Of a stretch of 49,917 bases of DNA, positions 36,401 through 46,412 are shown one piece after another. A program made the translations under genes and the position numbers. This stretch comes from Rhodospirillaceae bacterium UBA4468. GTDB taxonomy: Bacteria > Pseudomonadota > Alphaproteobacteria > Rhodospirillales > Casp-alpha2. Within the stretch, counting starts at the first letter, position 1. Each line of letters opens with the position of its first letter. The DNA is taken from the NCBI GenBank assembly GCA_002389385.1, contig DGOK01000038.1, positions 10,306 to 60,222 on the forward strand. Reading direction: 5' to 3'. Below the pieces are notes generated by a model. It saw nothing but the letters and a program-made list of their open reading frames with translations. It did no database searches and had not been told where the DNA came from.

Positions 36401-37233
36401 ACCATTAAATGGCGCTGCTCACCCAGTTCTTCGATACCAAACGTCAACTTCTCTCCACGCTTTAGATACCGAGGCGGTTTCATGCCGGAACCAACGCCTG
36501 GTGGCGTACCGGTTGCAATCACGTCGCCTGGCATCAATGTCAGATGCTTAGAGACAAAGGCAACCATATGGCCAACATCAAAAATCATTGTCTTTGTCGT
36601 GCCATCTTGAACCGTATCATCACAAACTTTGGTCCAGATATGCAGATTATGGACGTCATCGATATCATCAGGGGTCACAAGCCATGGTCCTAGGGGTGCA
36701 AAGCCACGATAGCTTTTTCCCTTTGTCCATTGGCCGGTGCCTTCGAGCTGCCACGCACGTTCGGATACATCATTCATAACGGTAAAGCCTGCGACATATG
36801 ACATCGCTTCAGCGCGATCGACCTCTTCAGCTCTACGTCCAATGACGATGGCCAGCTCCACTTCCCAGTCTGTTTTTTCGGAATTAGGTGGGATCGCAAT
36901 ATCGTCAAATGGCCCCGTCAAAGAATAAGGCGATTTCATAAAGATCACGGGCTCAGCAGGTGGCGGCATATTGAGTTCTGCAGCGTGATCCGAATAATTC
37001 AATCCGATGCAAATGAGCTGTCTGACATCACCCACGGGTGCGCCAATACGAACATCGTTGCCGATCAACGGCAGCGTATCGAAATCAAGTTTGGCAAGAC
37101 GTGACAGACGATCTGGTGCTAATGATGCGCCAGCAAAGTCATCAATTTTGTCACTGAGGTCACGAATTCGGCCATTTTCGTCGATTAAACCGGGTTTCTC
37201 TGCCCCTACGTCGCCAAATCTTACAAACTTCAT
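36397..37233 (-). CDS. Fumarylacetoacetate hydrolase family protein
   Basis: 278 residues. N-terminal lead (MKFVRFGDVGAEKPGLIDENGRIRDLS) then the FAH catalytic domain: LICIGLNYSDHAAE, EPVIFMKSPYSLTGPFDDI, and DWEVELAIVIGRRA supplying metal-binding carboxylates. GFTVMNDVSERAWQ, TKGKSYRGFAPLGPWLVTPDDI and the end stretch MPGDVIATGTPPGVGSGMKPP complete it. The family covers fumarylpyruvate and ureidoglycolate lyases and 2-hydroxyhepta-2,4-diene-1,7-dioate isomerases; which one cannot be told. The stop overlaps the hyi stop on the other strand. Confidence 0.92.
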   Translation of the reverse strand: MKFVRFGDVGAEKPGLIDENGRIRDLSDKIDDFAGASLAPDRLSRLAKLDFDTLPLIGNDVRIGAPVGDVRQLICIGLNYSDHAAELNMPPPAEPVIFMKSPYSLTGPFDDIAIPPNSEKTDWEVELAIVIGRRAEEVDRAEAMSYVAGFTVMNDVSERAWQLEGTGQWTKGKSYRGFAPLGPWLVTPDDIDDVHNLHIWTKVCDDTVQDGTTKTMIFDVGHMVAFVSKHLTLMPGDVIATGTPPGVGSGMKPPRYLKRGEKLTFGIEELGEQRHLMV

Positions 37234-37392
37234 GTGCTTAAATCCTTATGTTAGCCATGCTTTAATCAGAGATTAGGACGCCATTAGAAAAACGTCCATG
37301 TTACGTTAAATATTTTATCAATAGTGATGAAAATCATAGGTATTCAATCGCAACGCGCGTATCCCATTAGCATCATAAAGGAGACGCCGTTT

Positions 37393-37851
37393 AGAGTAAC
37401 GCATACCGCGAACTGACCCATCTTGTTGAACGACTACACCGACGCCTATTGGATGTCGTGCGTGCAGATCTTACACGGGCTGATATCCATGACCTTAATG
37501 GCGTGCAGGCCCTTTTACTGGCGGAACGTTGGCGAGCATGAGATCGCTGTTCGTGATCTGGTGGAGCGGGGGTATTACCTGGGCTCAAACGTGTCTTACA
37601 ACATTCGTAAATTGACCGAGCTTGGATATCTGAATCAACGTCCAACCAAGCATGATAAACGCTCTGTGACTGTTATTCCGACTGAAAAGGCAAAGCGGGC
37701 AATCGCTGCAGTGCGTGCCGGGGAAGCATCTCACGCTGAAAAGTATACGGGTGCCTTAGCTGGTTTTTCTGATACCGAGACTGTGTGCGTGTCACTGAAG
37801 CGTCTTGAATTTGTGTGGACTGAAAACCTGTCACGCACAGGTGGATACTGA
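37393..37851 (+). pseudogene. ldtR: LdtR-type MarR regulator, lost start codon and frameshift
   Basis: Repaired, this is a winged-helix MarR protein of about 150 residues related to LdtR, which controls an L,D-transpeptidase in Rhizobiales. The 5-prime frame reads SNAYRELTHLVERLHRRLLDVVRADLTRADIHDLNGVQALLLA. Another frame continues NVGEHEIAVRDLVERGYYLGSNVSYNIRKLTELGYLNQ, which is the DNA-binding helix pair. An extra G at 37523-37524 causes the shift. The start is also damaged: AAAGGAG at 37377-37383 is properly spaced before gtttagagt, where one missing T (gtttatgagt) would give ATG-AGT. So two lesions in under 500 bases. Confidence 0.78.
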
Positions 37852-37893
37852 ATACCGCAAAACGCTACCCGAACTGACAGCTGTATTTCTTCG

Positions 37894-39984
<2,091 letters not shown>

Positions 39985-40150
39985 AACGAGACTCCGATAC
40001 CAACAAACGGGTATCCACAATAAACAATATTAAGCTCATAGTTTAGCCGCCTGCTTGTGGCGCTTCAAGGATGATAAGGTATATGCTGCTTTTAACAGCA
40101 CCAATATCTTGTGTATATTCTGTTAACGTCCTTAACACGAGGTAAACACG

Positions 40151-40570
40151 ATGTCTGCATCCGATCCATCACCAAACTCACAAGACGCGCCAAAGGGTGA
40201 GCTTGCATTACGCACGCTGGCAATGCCTGCGGATACGAACCCATCTGGCGATATCTTTGGCGGCTGGGTTATGGCGCAAATGGATATTGCAGGGGGCATA
40301 AGTGCATGGAACCGCGCCGATGGTCGTGTCGCAACAGTTGCTGTTGATGGCTTTACCTTTCATCGCCCGATCTATGTTGGCGATGTTGTTTGCTGTTACA
40401 CTGATATCGTTCATGTCGGCAAAACCTCAATCCAGGTTCTTGTTTCTGCGTGGGTGCTTCGAGGACGCAGACCAGAGAACAGGATCAAGGTGACAGAAGG
40501 AACATTCAGCTTCGTCGCAATTGATACTGAGGGTAAGAAGCGGGACGTGCCGCCTTTAGACAATTTGTAA
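40151..40570 (+). CDS. Acyl-CoA thioesterase (YciA type)
   Basis: 139 residues, a single hot-dog domain. RTLAMPADTNPSGDIFGGWVMAQMDIAGGISAWNRADGRVATVAVDGFTFHRPIYVGDVVCCYTDI is the characteristic first half with the catalytic Asn-Asp region (NPSGDIFGGW). HVGKTSIQVLVSAWVLRGR and KVTEGTFSFVAID complete it. Hydrolyses acyl-CoA esters in the cytosol. Divergent from parE across about 166 bases; convergent with the zinc phospholipase gene, stops 3 bases apart. Confidence 0.92.
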   Translation: MSASDPSPNSQDAPKGELALRTLAMPADTNPSGDIFGGWVMAQMDIAGGISAWNRADGRVATVAVDGFTFHRPIYVGDVVCCYTDIVHVGKTSIQVLVSAWVLRGRRPENRIKVTEGTFSFVAIDTEGKKRDVPPLDNL

Positions 40571-40573
40571 CGT

Positions 40574-41530
40574 CTAATTATTCCAGTAAACGTGCTCATC
40601 CGTCGATAAATCTCGTCCCGTGTCCAGGTGCCACGGGCCAAAGAATGTGCTTTTCGATATATCGCCATCAAGCACGTGCAACGCTGCAATTTTCCATGCA
40701 TCGGCCACGTTCTGTACAGCAAAGTCGAATAGGTCGTCATAATCTATTGTGCTTTCAAGTATTTTTAAGCCTTCGATGAATTCCATGCCTTCGTTGGCAA
40801 GTTCCTCTTCAGTGCAATAAACGACACCTTTCTTCTTACCAAAATGACGCGCAAACGGGACCATTCCCCATGCATTGCCTTCAGTTGCGATCGAACCAAT
40901 CATTGTGCCGAATTGATTGTGCCAAGCATCAATGTCAGGTGGGCCGTTTTGTTCATCTAGCTCTGGAAATTTGCTGATAAGGCTTTGGGACCAGACTTTT
41001 TTGATCAGTGGATCAATCCGCGTTTTGTCAGACCCATCAGAACAATTTCCAACACCTACGTTTAAGTATTCAGAGGCATCGAAATTTTCACCCCTGAGAC
41101 GTTTAAAGATATGAACGTCTTGATACATCTCACATTACCGATGATCGTCCTGATTATCTTTGTATTCGCCAACTTTAAGTTCAATGACCGGATGTACCGT
41201 CATATCCATTACAGCGTGGGATATGTAACCAAGACACCATGCGAGAGCCTTTTGCTTGTCTGTGCCTTTAAGCGCCGCTGTTTCGTCTAGAATAGCCCGA
41301 ATGAAATCGCCATTACGCTCATCCACGTGCATACTCTCGGCCAATTCTGCCTGCTTACCTGTGCTCAACAATGCCAGGTAAGGGTGATCGGGACTAACTG
41401 CACCTAAATCAACGAACCGGCCATATTCAATGACAGCCTGCACAAGGTCATCAACGAAATCAGAATTCTTCATAAATTCATCTGATTGAAGATGATTAAC
41501 CAACGTAAGGTGTGCGAAGGCGCCTGGCAT
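40574..41530 (-). pseudogene. Zinc-dependent phospholipase C family protein, internal stop
   Basis: A continuous frame of about 318 codons interrupted by a single TAA at 41135-41137. The first part (MPGAFAHLTLVNHL, GAVSPDHPYLALL, AWCLGYISHAVMDMTVHPVIELKVGEY) has the His/Asp zinc-ligand pattern of the family. After the stop the same frame continues CEMYQDVHIFKRLRGENFDASEYL, GNCSDGS and DAWHNQFGTMIGSI to the end. The family has a conserved HRRCEMHQD-like stretch right at the break, so the stop stands for one residue (Arg or similar). As written the product would lose its C-terminal half. Confidence 0.8.
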
Positions 41531-41615
41531 AATTGTCGTCCGATCTTTTTGATACTCAGATGGACAAGCTAAACCCTTTAATAATCAGCGTCGAGGCATC
41601 TCACAGAATATGATG

Positions 41616-41711
41616 TTAGATCAACACCATGCTAATGTACGCACCAACAAAGAGAGTGCCGAGGGCTAAAAATTCGCTCAAGAAACGTCCTGCATTGTTC
41701 CACTTGTTCAT
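41616..41711 (-). CDS. Small membrane protein (31 residues)
   Basis: ATG at 41711 with AAAGGAT 7-13 bases upstream, then 31 codons: MNKWNNAGRFLSEFLALGTL followed by FVGAYISMVLI and TAA. It is a polar start, one hydrophobic helix and a very short tail, the layout of small single-pass proteins. The surrounding 357 bases between the phospholipase gene and the secreted protein at 41888 hold no other gene. No family is recognised. The call rests on the ribosome-binding site, start, stop and amphipathic-to-hydrophobic layout. Confidence 0.5.
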   Translation of the reverse strand: MNKWNNAGRFLSEFLALGTLFVGAYISMVLI

Positions 41712-41887
41712 GGTTTTATCCTTTGTTTTAGTAACTGAGCACTGTGCTCATGTGTTTTAAATAATAAGAACTTAAAGTGAACAATAATAGAACAAAAAAA
41801 GAATATCAAGTAAAATTTTTTTACGTACTTGATCTCGTCTGGAACCTTGCTCAGGCTAAGGCCGGGTTAAGTTTGGAAGGAAATCGA

Positions 41888-42271
41888 ATGCGGTGTAATT
41901 TTATTCTAAGTGCAATGTTTTCGATCGGCATCATTGCTGGGGCTGCGTCGGCATCTGCGGGCGAAGCGTCGGTACTTGATGTAACCGTGAGCTCAAACGC
42001 GGATGGGACTTATGCTTTCAATGTGACCGTCGCTCACCAGGACGAAGGCTGGACACATTATGCGAACAATTGGGACGTCTTATCGCCTGATGGCAGCTTC
42101 CTCGGAACACGGACACTGTTTCATCCGCATGTTAATGAGCAACCCTTCACGCGCAGCCTAAGCCAGGTGAAAGTCCCGATTGGTGTCAGCGAAGTTATTG
42201 TACGCGCATCCGATAGCAAGCACGGCGATGGAACACGTACTTTTAAGGTGAAACTACCACCACGAAAGTAA
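41888..42271 (+). CDS. Secreted protein of unknown function
   Basis: 127 residues from the ATG at 41888, which has GGAAGGA just upstream; the open frame reaches back to 41777, but that part lacks a ribosome-binding site and looks non-coding. Signal peptide MRCNFILSAMFSIGIIAGAASASA, then a small beta-rich domain (SVLDVTVSSNADGTYAFNVTVAHQDEGWTHYANNWDVLSPDGSFLGTRTLFHPHVNEQPFTRSLSQVKVP). The end, VIVRASDSKHGDGTRTFKVKLP, fits an immunoglobulin-like fold. Likely periplasmic. Function unknown. Confidence 0.75.
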   Translation: MRCNFILSAMFSIGIIAGAASASAGEASVLDVTVSSNADGTYAFNVTVAHQDEGWTHYANNWDVLSPDGSFLGTRTLFHPHVNEQPFTRSLSQVKVPIGVSEVIVRASDSKHGDGTRTFKVKLPPRK

Positions 42272-42280
42272 GGCATAGCC

Positions 42281-42565
42281 TTAGAGGCGATCGTACTTTT
42301 TCAGAAGGGCGATGAGCTCGCCTAAGTCACGGCGTCGCCGACCACGTTCAGTAAGCAAGACCCCAAGAACAATTGGCGAGAGTAGAGCGAGCACGCCGGC
42401 TATCATTAAGAATGCGCTTACCGCGAAATTAAAAGAACTATCAAAGCGGATCAGGACTTCGATGATATGCGCGCTGGGTAATGGATCAGCGCTAATAAGA
42501 CGAATGACCCAAGCACTTAATACAATCAAGATCGTCATCGCAAGGAGGGTGAAGCCCGTTTGCAC
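42281..42565 (-). CDS. DUF2721-like membrane protein, 5-prime end unclear
   Basis: Two transmembrane helices (FTLLAMTILIVLSAWVIRLIS and FNFAVSAFLMIAGVLALLSPIVLGVLL) followed by a basic stretch TERGRRRRDLGELIALLKKY. The first possible start in good form is GTG at 42565, but the same frame runs on upstream with plausible protein (GIRNDNLRLLFAEAAKQNLHERLQAV) to about 42651, where no ATG, GTG or TTG in frame is seen. So either a rare start is used or the true start has been lost, as in ldtR. The family assignment is tentative. Confidence 0.5.
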   Translation of the reverse strand: MQTGFTLLAMTILIVLSAWVIRLISADPLPSAHIIEVLIRFDSSFNFAVSAFLMIAGVLALLSPIVLGVLLTERGRRRRDLGELIALLKKYDRL

Positions 42566-42724
42566 GGCCTGTAGTCGCTCATGCAGATTCTGCTTTGCGG
42601 CTTCAGCAAACAGCAGACGTAAGTTGTCGTTACGGATACCTTCAGTTCCATTAATCCTTAATATATAAAAGGCTTAGTGCCATTTTTTGATGCTTATTTA
42701 TGAAATAAAGGCTGGGAACCACAC

Positions 42725-42757
42725 AAAAAAGACCCCCGCCATTTCTGACGGGGGTCT
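42725..42757 (-). terminator. Rho-independent terminator of glnA
   Basis: Read on the minus strand, AGACCCCCG and CGGGGGTCT form a 9-base perfect stem (42730-42738 with 42749-42757) around a 10-base loop, followed by six Ts (42725-42730). It stands 31 bases past the glnA stop. Confidence 0.9.
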
Positions 42758-42787
42758 ATTCGACGAGGTGTGAGCCTCGAAAGCGTC

Positions 42788-44209
42788 TTAGGAAGAGTAG
42801 TACATCTTGTACTCAACTGGATGAGGCGTGTGTTCAAAGTTATAAATTTCTTCCCACTTAAGCTCCATGTAAGCGTTGATCTGATCATCAGTGAAGACGT
42901 CACCTTTTGTCAGGAACTCGCGATCGCTATCCAACTCTTCCATGGCTTCACGAAGTGAACCGCAAACTGTTGGTACGTCAGCTAGCTCTTCTGGTGGCAG
43001 ATCGTACAAATCTTTATCCATCGCATCGCCAGGGTGGATCTTGTTTTGAATACCATCAAGGCCAGCCATCATCATGGCTGAGAATGCCAAGTATGGGTTT
43101 GCAACTGCATCTGGGAAACGAACTTCAACGCGCTTGCCAGCAGGTGAACCCGAGAATGGGATACGGCAAGAAGCTGAGCGGTTACGTGCAGAATACGCCA
43201 ACAGCACAGGCGCTTCGAAGCCTGGGATTAAGCGCTTGTATGAGTTGGTTGATGGGTTGGTGAACGCGTTGATGGCTTTAGCGTGCTTAATGATACCGCC
43301 AATATAGTGAAGAGCTGTGTCAGAGAGGTCTGCATAGCCTGAACCCGCAAACATTGGTTTGCCATCTTTCCAGATAGACTGGTGCGTGTGCATGCCTGAT
43401 CCGTTATCACCAGCAACTGGCTTTGGCATAAACGTTGCCGTTTTACCGTAAGTCGCTGCAACCATCTGCGTGCAATACTTATAGATCTGAACATTATCAG
43501 CTGTGCGAACCAGCGTAGAGAACGCCATGCCGAGTTCGTGCTGTGATGGTGCAACTTCGTGATGATGCTTGTCCATCGTCAGGCCCATTTCGATCATGAC
43601 AGATACCATTTCGGCACGAATGTCATGGGACTGGTCAACGGGTGGTACTGGGAAGTAGCCACCTTTAACGCCCGGACGGTGACCTAGGTTGCCGTCAGGA
43701 AGCTTGTCGCCAGATAGGTAAGGACCTTCTTCTGAAGAGAAAGCATAGAAGCATTCGTTAGGCTCGACTTTGAAGCGAACGTCATCAAAGAGGAAGAATT
43801 CAGGTTCTGCACCAAAGTAAGCTGTGTCACCAATGCCAGTCGAACCAATATAAGCTTCTGCTTTCTTTGCAACAGAGCGAGGATCGCGCTCGTATGGCTG
43901 ACCGTTCGTCGGCTCGATGATGTCGCAATAAAGGATCAACATAGGCTGAGCTGAGAACGGATCCATAACGGCTGTTGTCGCATCAGGAATAAGAGCCATA
44001 TCTGACTCGTTGATCGCTTTCCAACCACCAATAGATGATCCATCAAACATTATGCCATCTTCGAAGACATCTTCGCCAACAAATTCTGTGACCATTGTAA
44101 GGTGCTGCCACTTACCGCGCGGGTCAGTGAAGCGAAGATCAACGTAGTTGATCTCATTGTCTTTGAGAAATTTAACGACGTCTGATGGTGTTTTGATATC
44201 CAAACTCAT
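42788..44209 (-). CDS. glnA: Type I glutamine synthetase
   Basis: Makes glutamine from glutamate, ammonia and ATP. 473 residues. DLRFTDPRGKWQHLTM and FDGSSIGGWKAI near the start, FGAEPEFFLFDDVRF (metal-binding Glu), ATFMPKPVAGDNGSGMHTHQSIWKDG, FEAPVLLAYSARNRSASCRIPF, and KDLYDLPPEE with the adenylylation Tyr at about 402, so it is the adenylylation-controlled GSI-beta form. GGAAG precedes the ATG. It lies 76 bases after glnB on the same strand, the usual alphaproteobacterial pair. A strong terminator follows. Intact. Confidence 0.98.
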   Translation of the reverse strand: MSLDIKTPSDVVKFLKDNEINYVDLRFTDPRGKWQHLTMVTEFVGEDVFEDGIMFDGSSIGGWKAINESDMALIPDATTAVMDPFSAQPMLILYCDIIEPTNGQPYERDPRSVAKKAEAYIGSTGIGDTAYFGAEPEFFLFDDVRFKVEPNECFYAFSSEEGPYLSGDKLPDGNLGHRPGVKGGYFPVPPVDQSHDIRAEMVSVMIEMGLTMDKHHHEVAPSQHELGMAFSTLVRTADNVQIYKYCTQMVAATYGKTATFMPKPVAGDNGSGMHTHQSIWKDGKPMFAGSGYADLSDTALHYIGGIIKHAKAINAFTNPSTNSYKRLIPGFEAPVLLAYSARNRSASCRIPFSGSPAGKRVEVRFPDAVANPYLAFSAMMMAGLDGIQNKIHPGDAMDKDLYDLPPEELADVPTVCGSLREAMEELDSDREFLTKGDVFTDDQINAYMELKWEEIYNFEHTPHPVEYKMYYSS

Positions 44210-44285
44210 TCTTTTACTTCCTTCTTAACTCGGTGTGTTTTTTGATTATTAATGCAAGTGGTGGGGCGGTGGCGTTATGTGACGC

Positions 44286-44624
44286 TTAAATAGCGTCATC
44301 ACCACGTTCACCGGTACGAACTCGAATAGCTTCCTCAACGGGTGTGATGAAAATCTTCCCGTCACCAATTCGGCCAGTCTGTGCGGCCTGTTGAATGGCT
44401 TCGACGGCACGTTCAAGCATGCCATCGTCGACAACGATCTCAATTTTAACCTTGGGTAGGAAATCAACGACGTATTCAGCGCCACGATACAATTCCGTAT
44501 GGCCTTTCTGTCGTCCAAAACCTTTTGCCTCTAGGACGGTAATGCCTTGCAAGCCGATCTCGTGCAAAGCTTCTTTCACTTCGTCGAGTTTGAAGGGCTT
44601 AATGATCGCTTCGATCTTTTTCAT
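44286..44624 (-). CDS. glnB: Nitrogen regulatory protein P-II
   Basis: 112-residue trimeric signal protein that senses 2-oxoglutarate and ATP and controls GlnA adenylylation and NtrBC. MKKIEAIIKPFKLDEVKEAL, the T-loop with uridylylation Tyr51 (RGAEYVVDFLPKVKIE) and the B-loop GRIGDGKIFITPVEEAIRVRTGE are textbook. First gene of the glnB-glnA operon, 83 bases downstream of a sigma-54-type promoter at 44707-44722. Intact. Confidence 0.98.
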   Translation of the reverse strand: MKKIEAIIKPFKLDEVKEALHEIGLQGITVLEAKGFGRQKGHTELYRGAEYVVDFLPKVKIEIVVDDGMLERAVEAIQQAAQTGRIGDGKIFITPVEEAIRVRTGERGDDAI

Positions 44625-44706
44625 TCTCTAATACATCCCTCAGCTATTTGCCTCGTCTAAGTGACATGAGACAGATTTTTCATCTTCAATAATTTGTACT
44701 AAACAG

Positions 44707-44722
44707 AGCATGGATCGTGCCA
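44707..44722 (-). promoter_or_regulatory. Sigma-54 promoter of glnBA
   Basis: Read on the minus strand the sequence is TGGCACGATCCATGCT. It matches the -24/-12 consensus TGGCACG-N4-TTGCW except for one T, with GG and GC correctly 10 bases apart. It lies 83 bases before the glnB start and points at it. By known glnBA biology this would be driven by NtrC under nitrogen limitation; I could not make out a clear NtrC site further upstream. Confidence 0.75.
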
Positions 44723-45016
44723 AGTCATTCTTTCTTCGGAATATATCTTTATTTCAATACGTTAAGGTCGGATTGAGGACACTAATGTGGAGTGCGGAAC
44801 AATGTTTGATGCCTAAAAAATAGACATGTGATTGAAAATTAACCTTAATTCAGCATGGGGGTGGATACGGAGTAAAATTTTTTATTCTGAAAAAGTGGAC
44901 TTTTTTAACTTATTGTGAGAGTATTGATGTTCATTTTGAGGATCAAATCACCAAGTGAGGTCAACAAACGTTCTAACCCCCCGTAATCGTGCCTTTCAAG
45001 GATGTGGCATTTGTTT

Positions 45017-45036
45017 TGCTGCAACGCAGCATTTTT
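45017..45036 (+). terminator. Hairpin with T-run, leader attenuator or terminator
   Basis: TGCTGC and GCAGCA form a 6-base stem with a 3-base loop (45017-45031), followed by TTTTT. It lies about 70 bases before the start at 45104. No plus-strand gene precedes it, so it would end a short leader transcript or act as an attenuator for the two small proteins downstream. Confidence 0.5.
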
Positions 45037-45103
45037 ATTGCATTGCGATTACAAATGGTTTATTGCGGCTGGCTAAGCTATGAGATCATTCAAGGAGGAT
45101 GTA

Positions 45104-45292
45104 ATGCAGCGTCTAGATTTAGTGAAGTTTCTTACCGACAGTGCGTCGGAACTTTTGGGTCAAAAATTATCAACTGATGGTTTTGATCTGGCGCGTCAAG
45201 AAGAGGCAGCAGAACTCCTTAATTTGAGTGCTCGTATTTTAGCACGCTCGAACATGGTGGTAAGTGAAGAACCAATCCAGGAGGCTGCCTAA
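45104..45292 (+). CDS. Small hypothetical protein, helical
   Basis: 62 residues from the ATG at 45104, backed by AAGGAGG 7 bases upstream; this is better than the earlier ATG at 45080. Sequence: MQRLDLVKFLTDSASELLGQ then LARQEEAAELLNLSARILARS, an all-helical acidic protein. No family is recognised. Its stop shares one base with the next ATG (TAATG), coupling it to the zinc-ribbon protein. The pair ends at a strong terminator at 45490-45514. Confidence 0.65.
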   Translation: MQRLDLVKFLTDSASELLGQKLSTDGFDLARQEEAAELLNLSARILARSNMVVSEEPIQEAA

Positions 45293-45462
45293 TGGCTTCT
45301 CGAAGCTCTGATAACAAAAAACCAACATCCGATCGCCCAGAACAGCACAAAAAGCGTCGTTGTTTAATGTGCGGTGAGAATTTTGTGTCTCATCATTATG
45401 GTGAGCGCGTCTGCCCGTCTTGCAAAGGCACGGCAGCATGGCGTGAAGGCGCAGCGGCTTAA
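45292..45462 (+). CDS. Small zinc-ribbon protein
   Basis: 56 residues, starting MASRSSDNKKPTSDRPEQHK. A Lys/Arg-rich disordered start is followed by RRCLMCGENFVSHHYGERVCPSCKG, two CxxC pairs (about residues 25-28 and 43-46) forming a zinc ribbon, and a short tail AAWREGAAA. Translationally coupled to the helical protein before it. Such ribbons bind nucleic acid or protein; the role here is unknown. The first Met overlaps the upstream stop by one base. Confidence 0.75.
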   Translation: MASRSSDNKKPTSDRPEQHKKRRCLMCGENFVSHHYGERVCPSCKGTAAWREGAAA

Positions 45463-45489
45463 CGCTTCTGTGATCTTTTATGCTTAAAC

Positions 45490-45514
45490 AAGGCCCCGGC
45501 ATCGTCGGGGCCTT
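45490..45514. terminator. Bidirectional rho-independent terminator
   Basis: AAGGCCCCG (45490-45498) and CGGGGCCTT (45506-45514) form a perfect 9-base stem with a 7-base loop, then TTTG on the plus strand. It stands between the plus-strand zinc-ribbon gene and the minus-strand CbiX gene, which converge, and can serve both. Confidence 0.85.
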
Positions 45515-45533
45515 TGTTCATTTAAGCGCTATT

Positions 45534-46280
45534 TTACGAAATTTTGGATAATGCACGATCAATCACGATGTTGATCATTCTTGAGTTCGCACCAATCGGC
45601 CCCGTATTAAGCATATCTGATCTGCTATTCTTCGCCATCGCGTCCTGCACATCATCAATGGCATGATCGCCTGGAGCTGCAAACATGCCGACAATTGCGG
45701 AAGGGCCTGATATTTCCTTAAGCACATCATCAACAAACGGCGCTTCTTCTAAAAGTGCCAAGCGAACATCGGCAAAACGCTTCATACTTTTAACGCTTTC
45801 GAGATGATGCATCGCACCTGCTTTTGATTCCGGACGCTGTTTCGTCCCATGGGCAACCAGAACAACTGTTGCGTCCATCGGTGTCAATTTATTCTCGATA
45901 AGCATGCTTTCGGCCATATCAGCAGCGATTGATGCAATTTCGGGGTGAGTTCCGATGGGGTCAGAAACATGCATGTCGCGCGTATTATCTGATGAGATGG
46001 CCGCGTTGAGTTTTTCCGCGATCACATCCACCAGGTACCCATCTGACATCATGAAGGGAACAACGATAATATACTGCGCGGTTACGTCTTGGATGACATC
46101 TAATGGGTCTGCCCCACCCATAAGAAACACTGTATGTACGCTTGAGAAGATATTTTTCGCACCAATCGATGCGGCATGCGCATCAACAAGGGCGTTCGCT
46201 TCTGGGCGGCGTGATGATCCATGTGCCGCAAGAACAAGTGCGGTGTTTGATTGCTTCGGTACTTTAGAGTCTGAAGACAT
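45534..46280 (-). CDS. CbiX/SirB-type chelatase family protein
   Basis: 248 residues made of two CbiX half-domains. The first holds LVLAAHGSSRRPEANALVDAHA, the second VVLVAHGTKQRPESKAGAMHHLESVK. Each has the AHG His that in CbiX and sirohydrochlorin ferrochelatase binds the metal. Between them are VVPFMMSDGYLVDVIAEKL and ISDPIG-like strands. The family inserts Co or Fe into sirohydrochlorin, but the surroundings contain no other cobalamin or siroheme gene, so the metal and substrate are open. Convergent with the small zinc-ribbon gene. Confidence 0.82.
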   Translation of the reverse strand: MSSDSKVPKQSNTALVLAAHGSSRRPEANALVDAHAASIGAKNIFSSVHTVFLMGGADPLDVIQDVTAQYIIVVPFMMSDGYLVDVIAEKLNAAISSDNTRDMHVSDPIGTHPEIASIAADMAESMLIENKLTPMDATVVLVAHGTKQRPESKAGAMHHLESVKSMKRFADVRLALLEEAPFVDDVLKEISGPSAIVGMFAAPGDHAIDDVQDAMAKNSRSDMLNTGPIGANSRMINIVIDRALSKIS

Positions 46281-46412
46281 AATTCAAATGGCGCCTTTCT
46301 GTAGGCCAGCTTATAAATACTATTGAAGTGGATGCTATGTTTGCTACTAAATGGCAATTAATTTCTAATACTGCAAACGCTCTTTTAATCATCACATATT
46401 AAAGTGTTTTAG

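Larger units (their letters stand above)
44625..45103. other. Intergenic region between glnB and the small-protein pair
   Basis: 479 bases, AT-rich. It holds the sigma-54 promoter of glnB on the left, and on the right a hairpin with T-run at 45017-45036 before the small-protein gene at 45104. I see no open reading frame with a good ribosome-binding site in between. A short plus-strand frame at 44989 overlaps the hairpin and is unlikely to be a gene. Confidence 0.5.
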
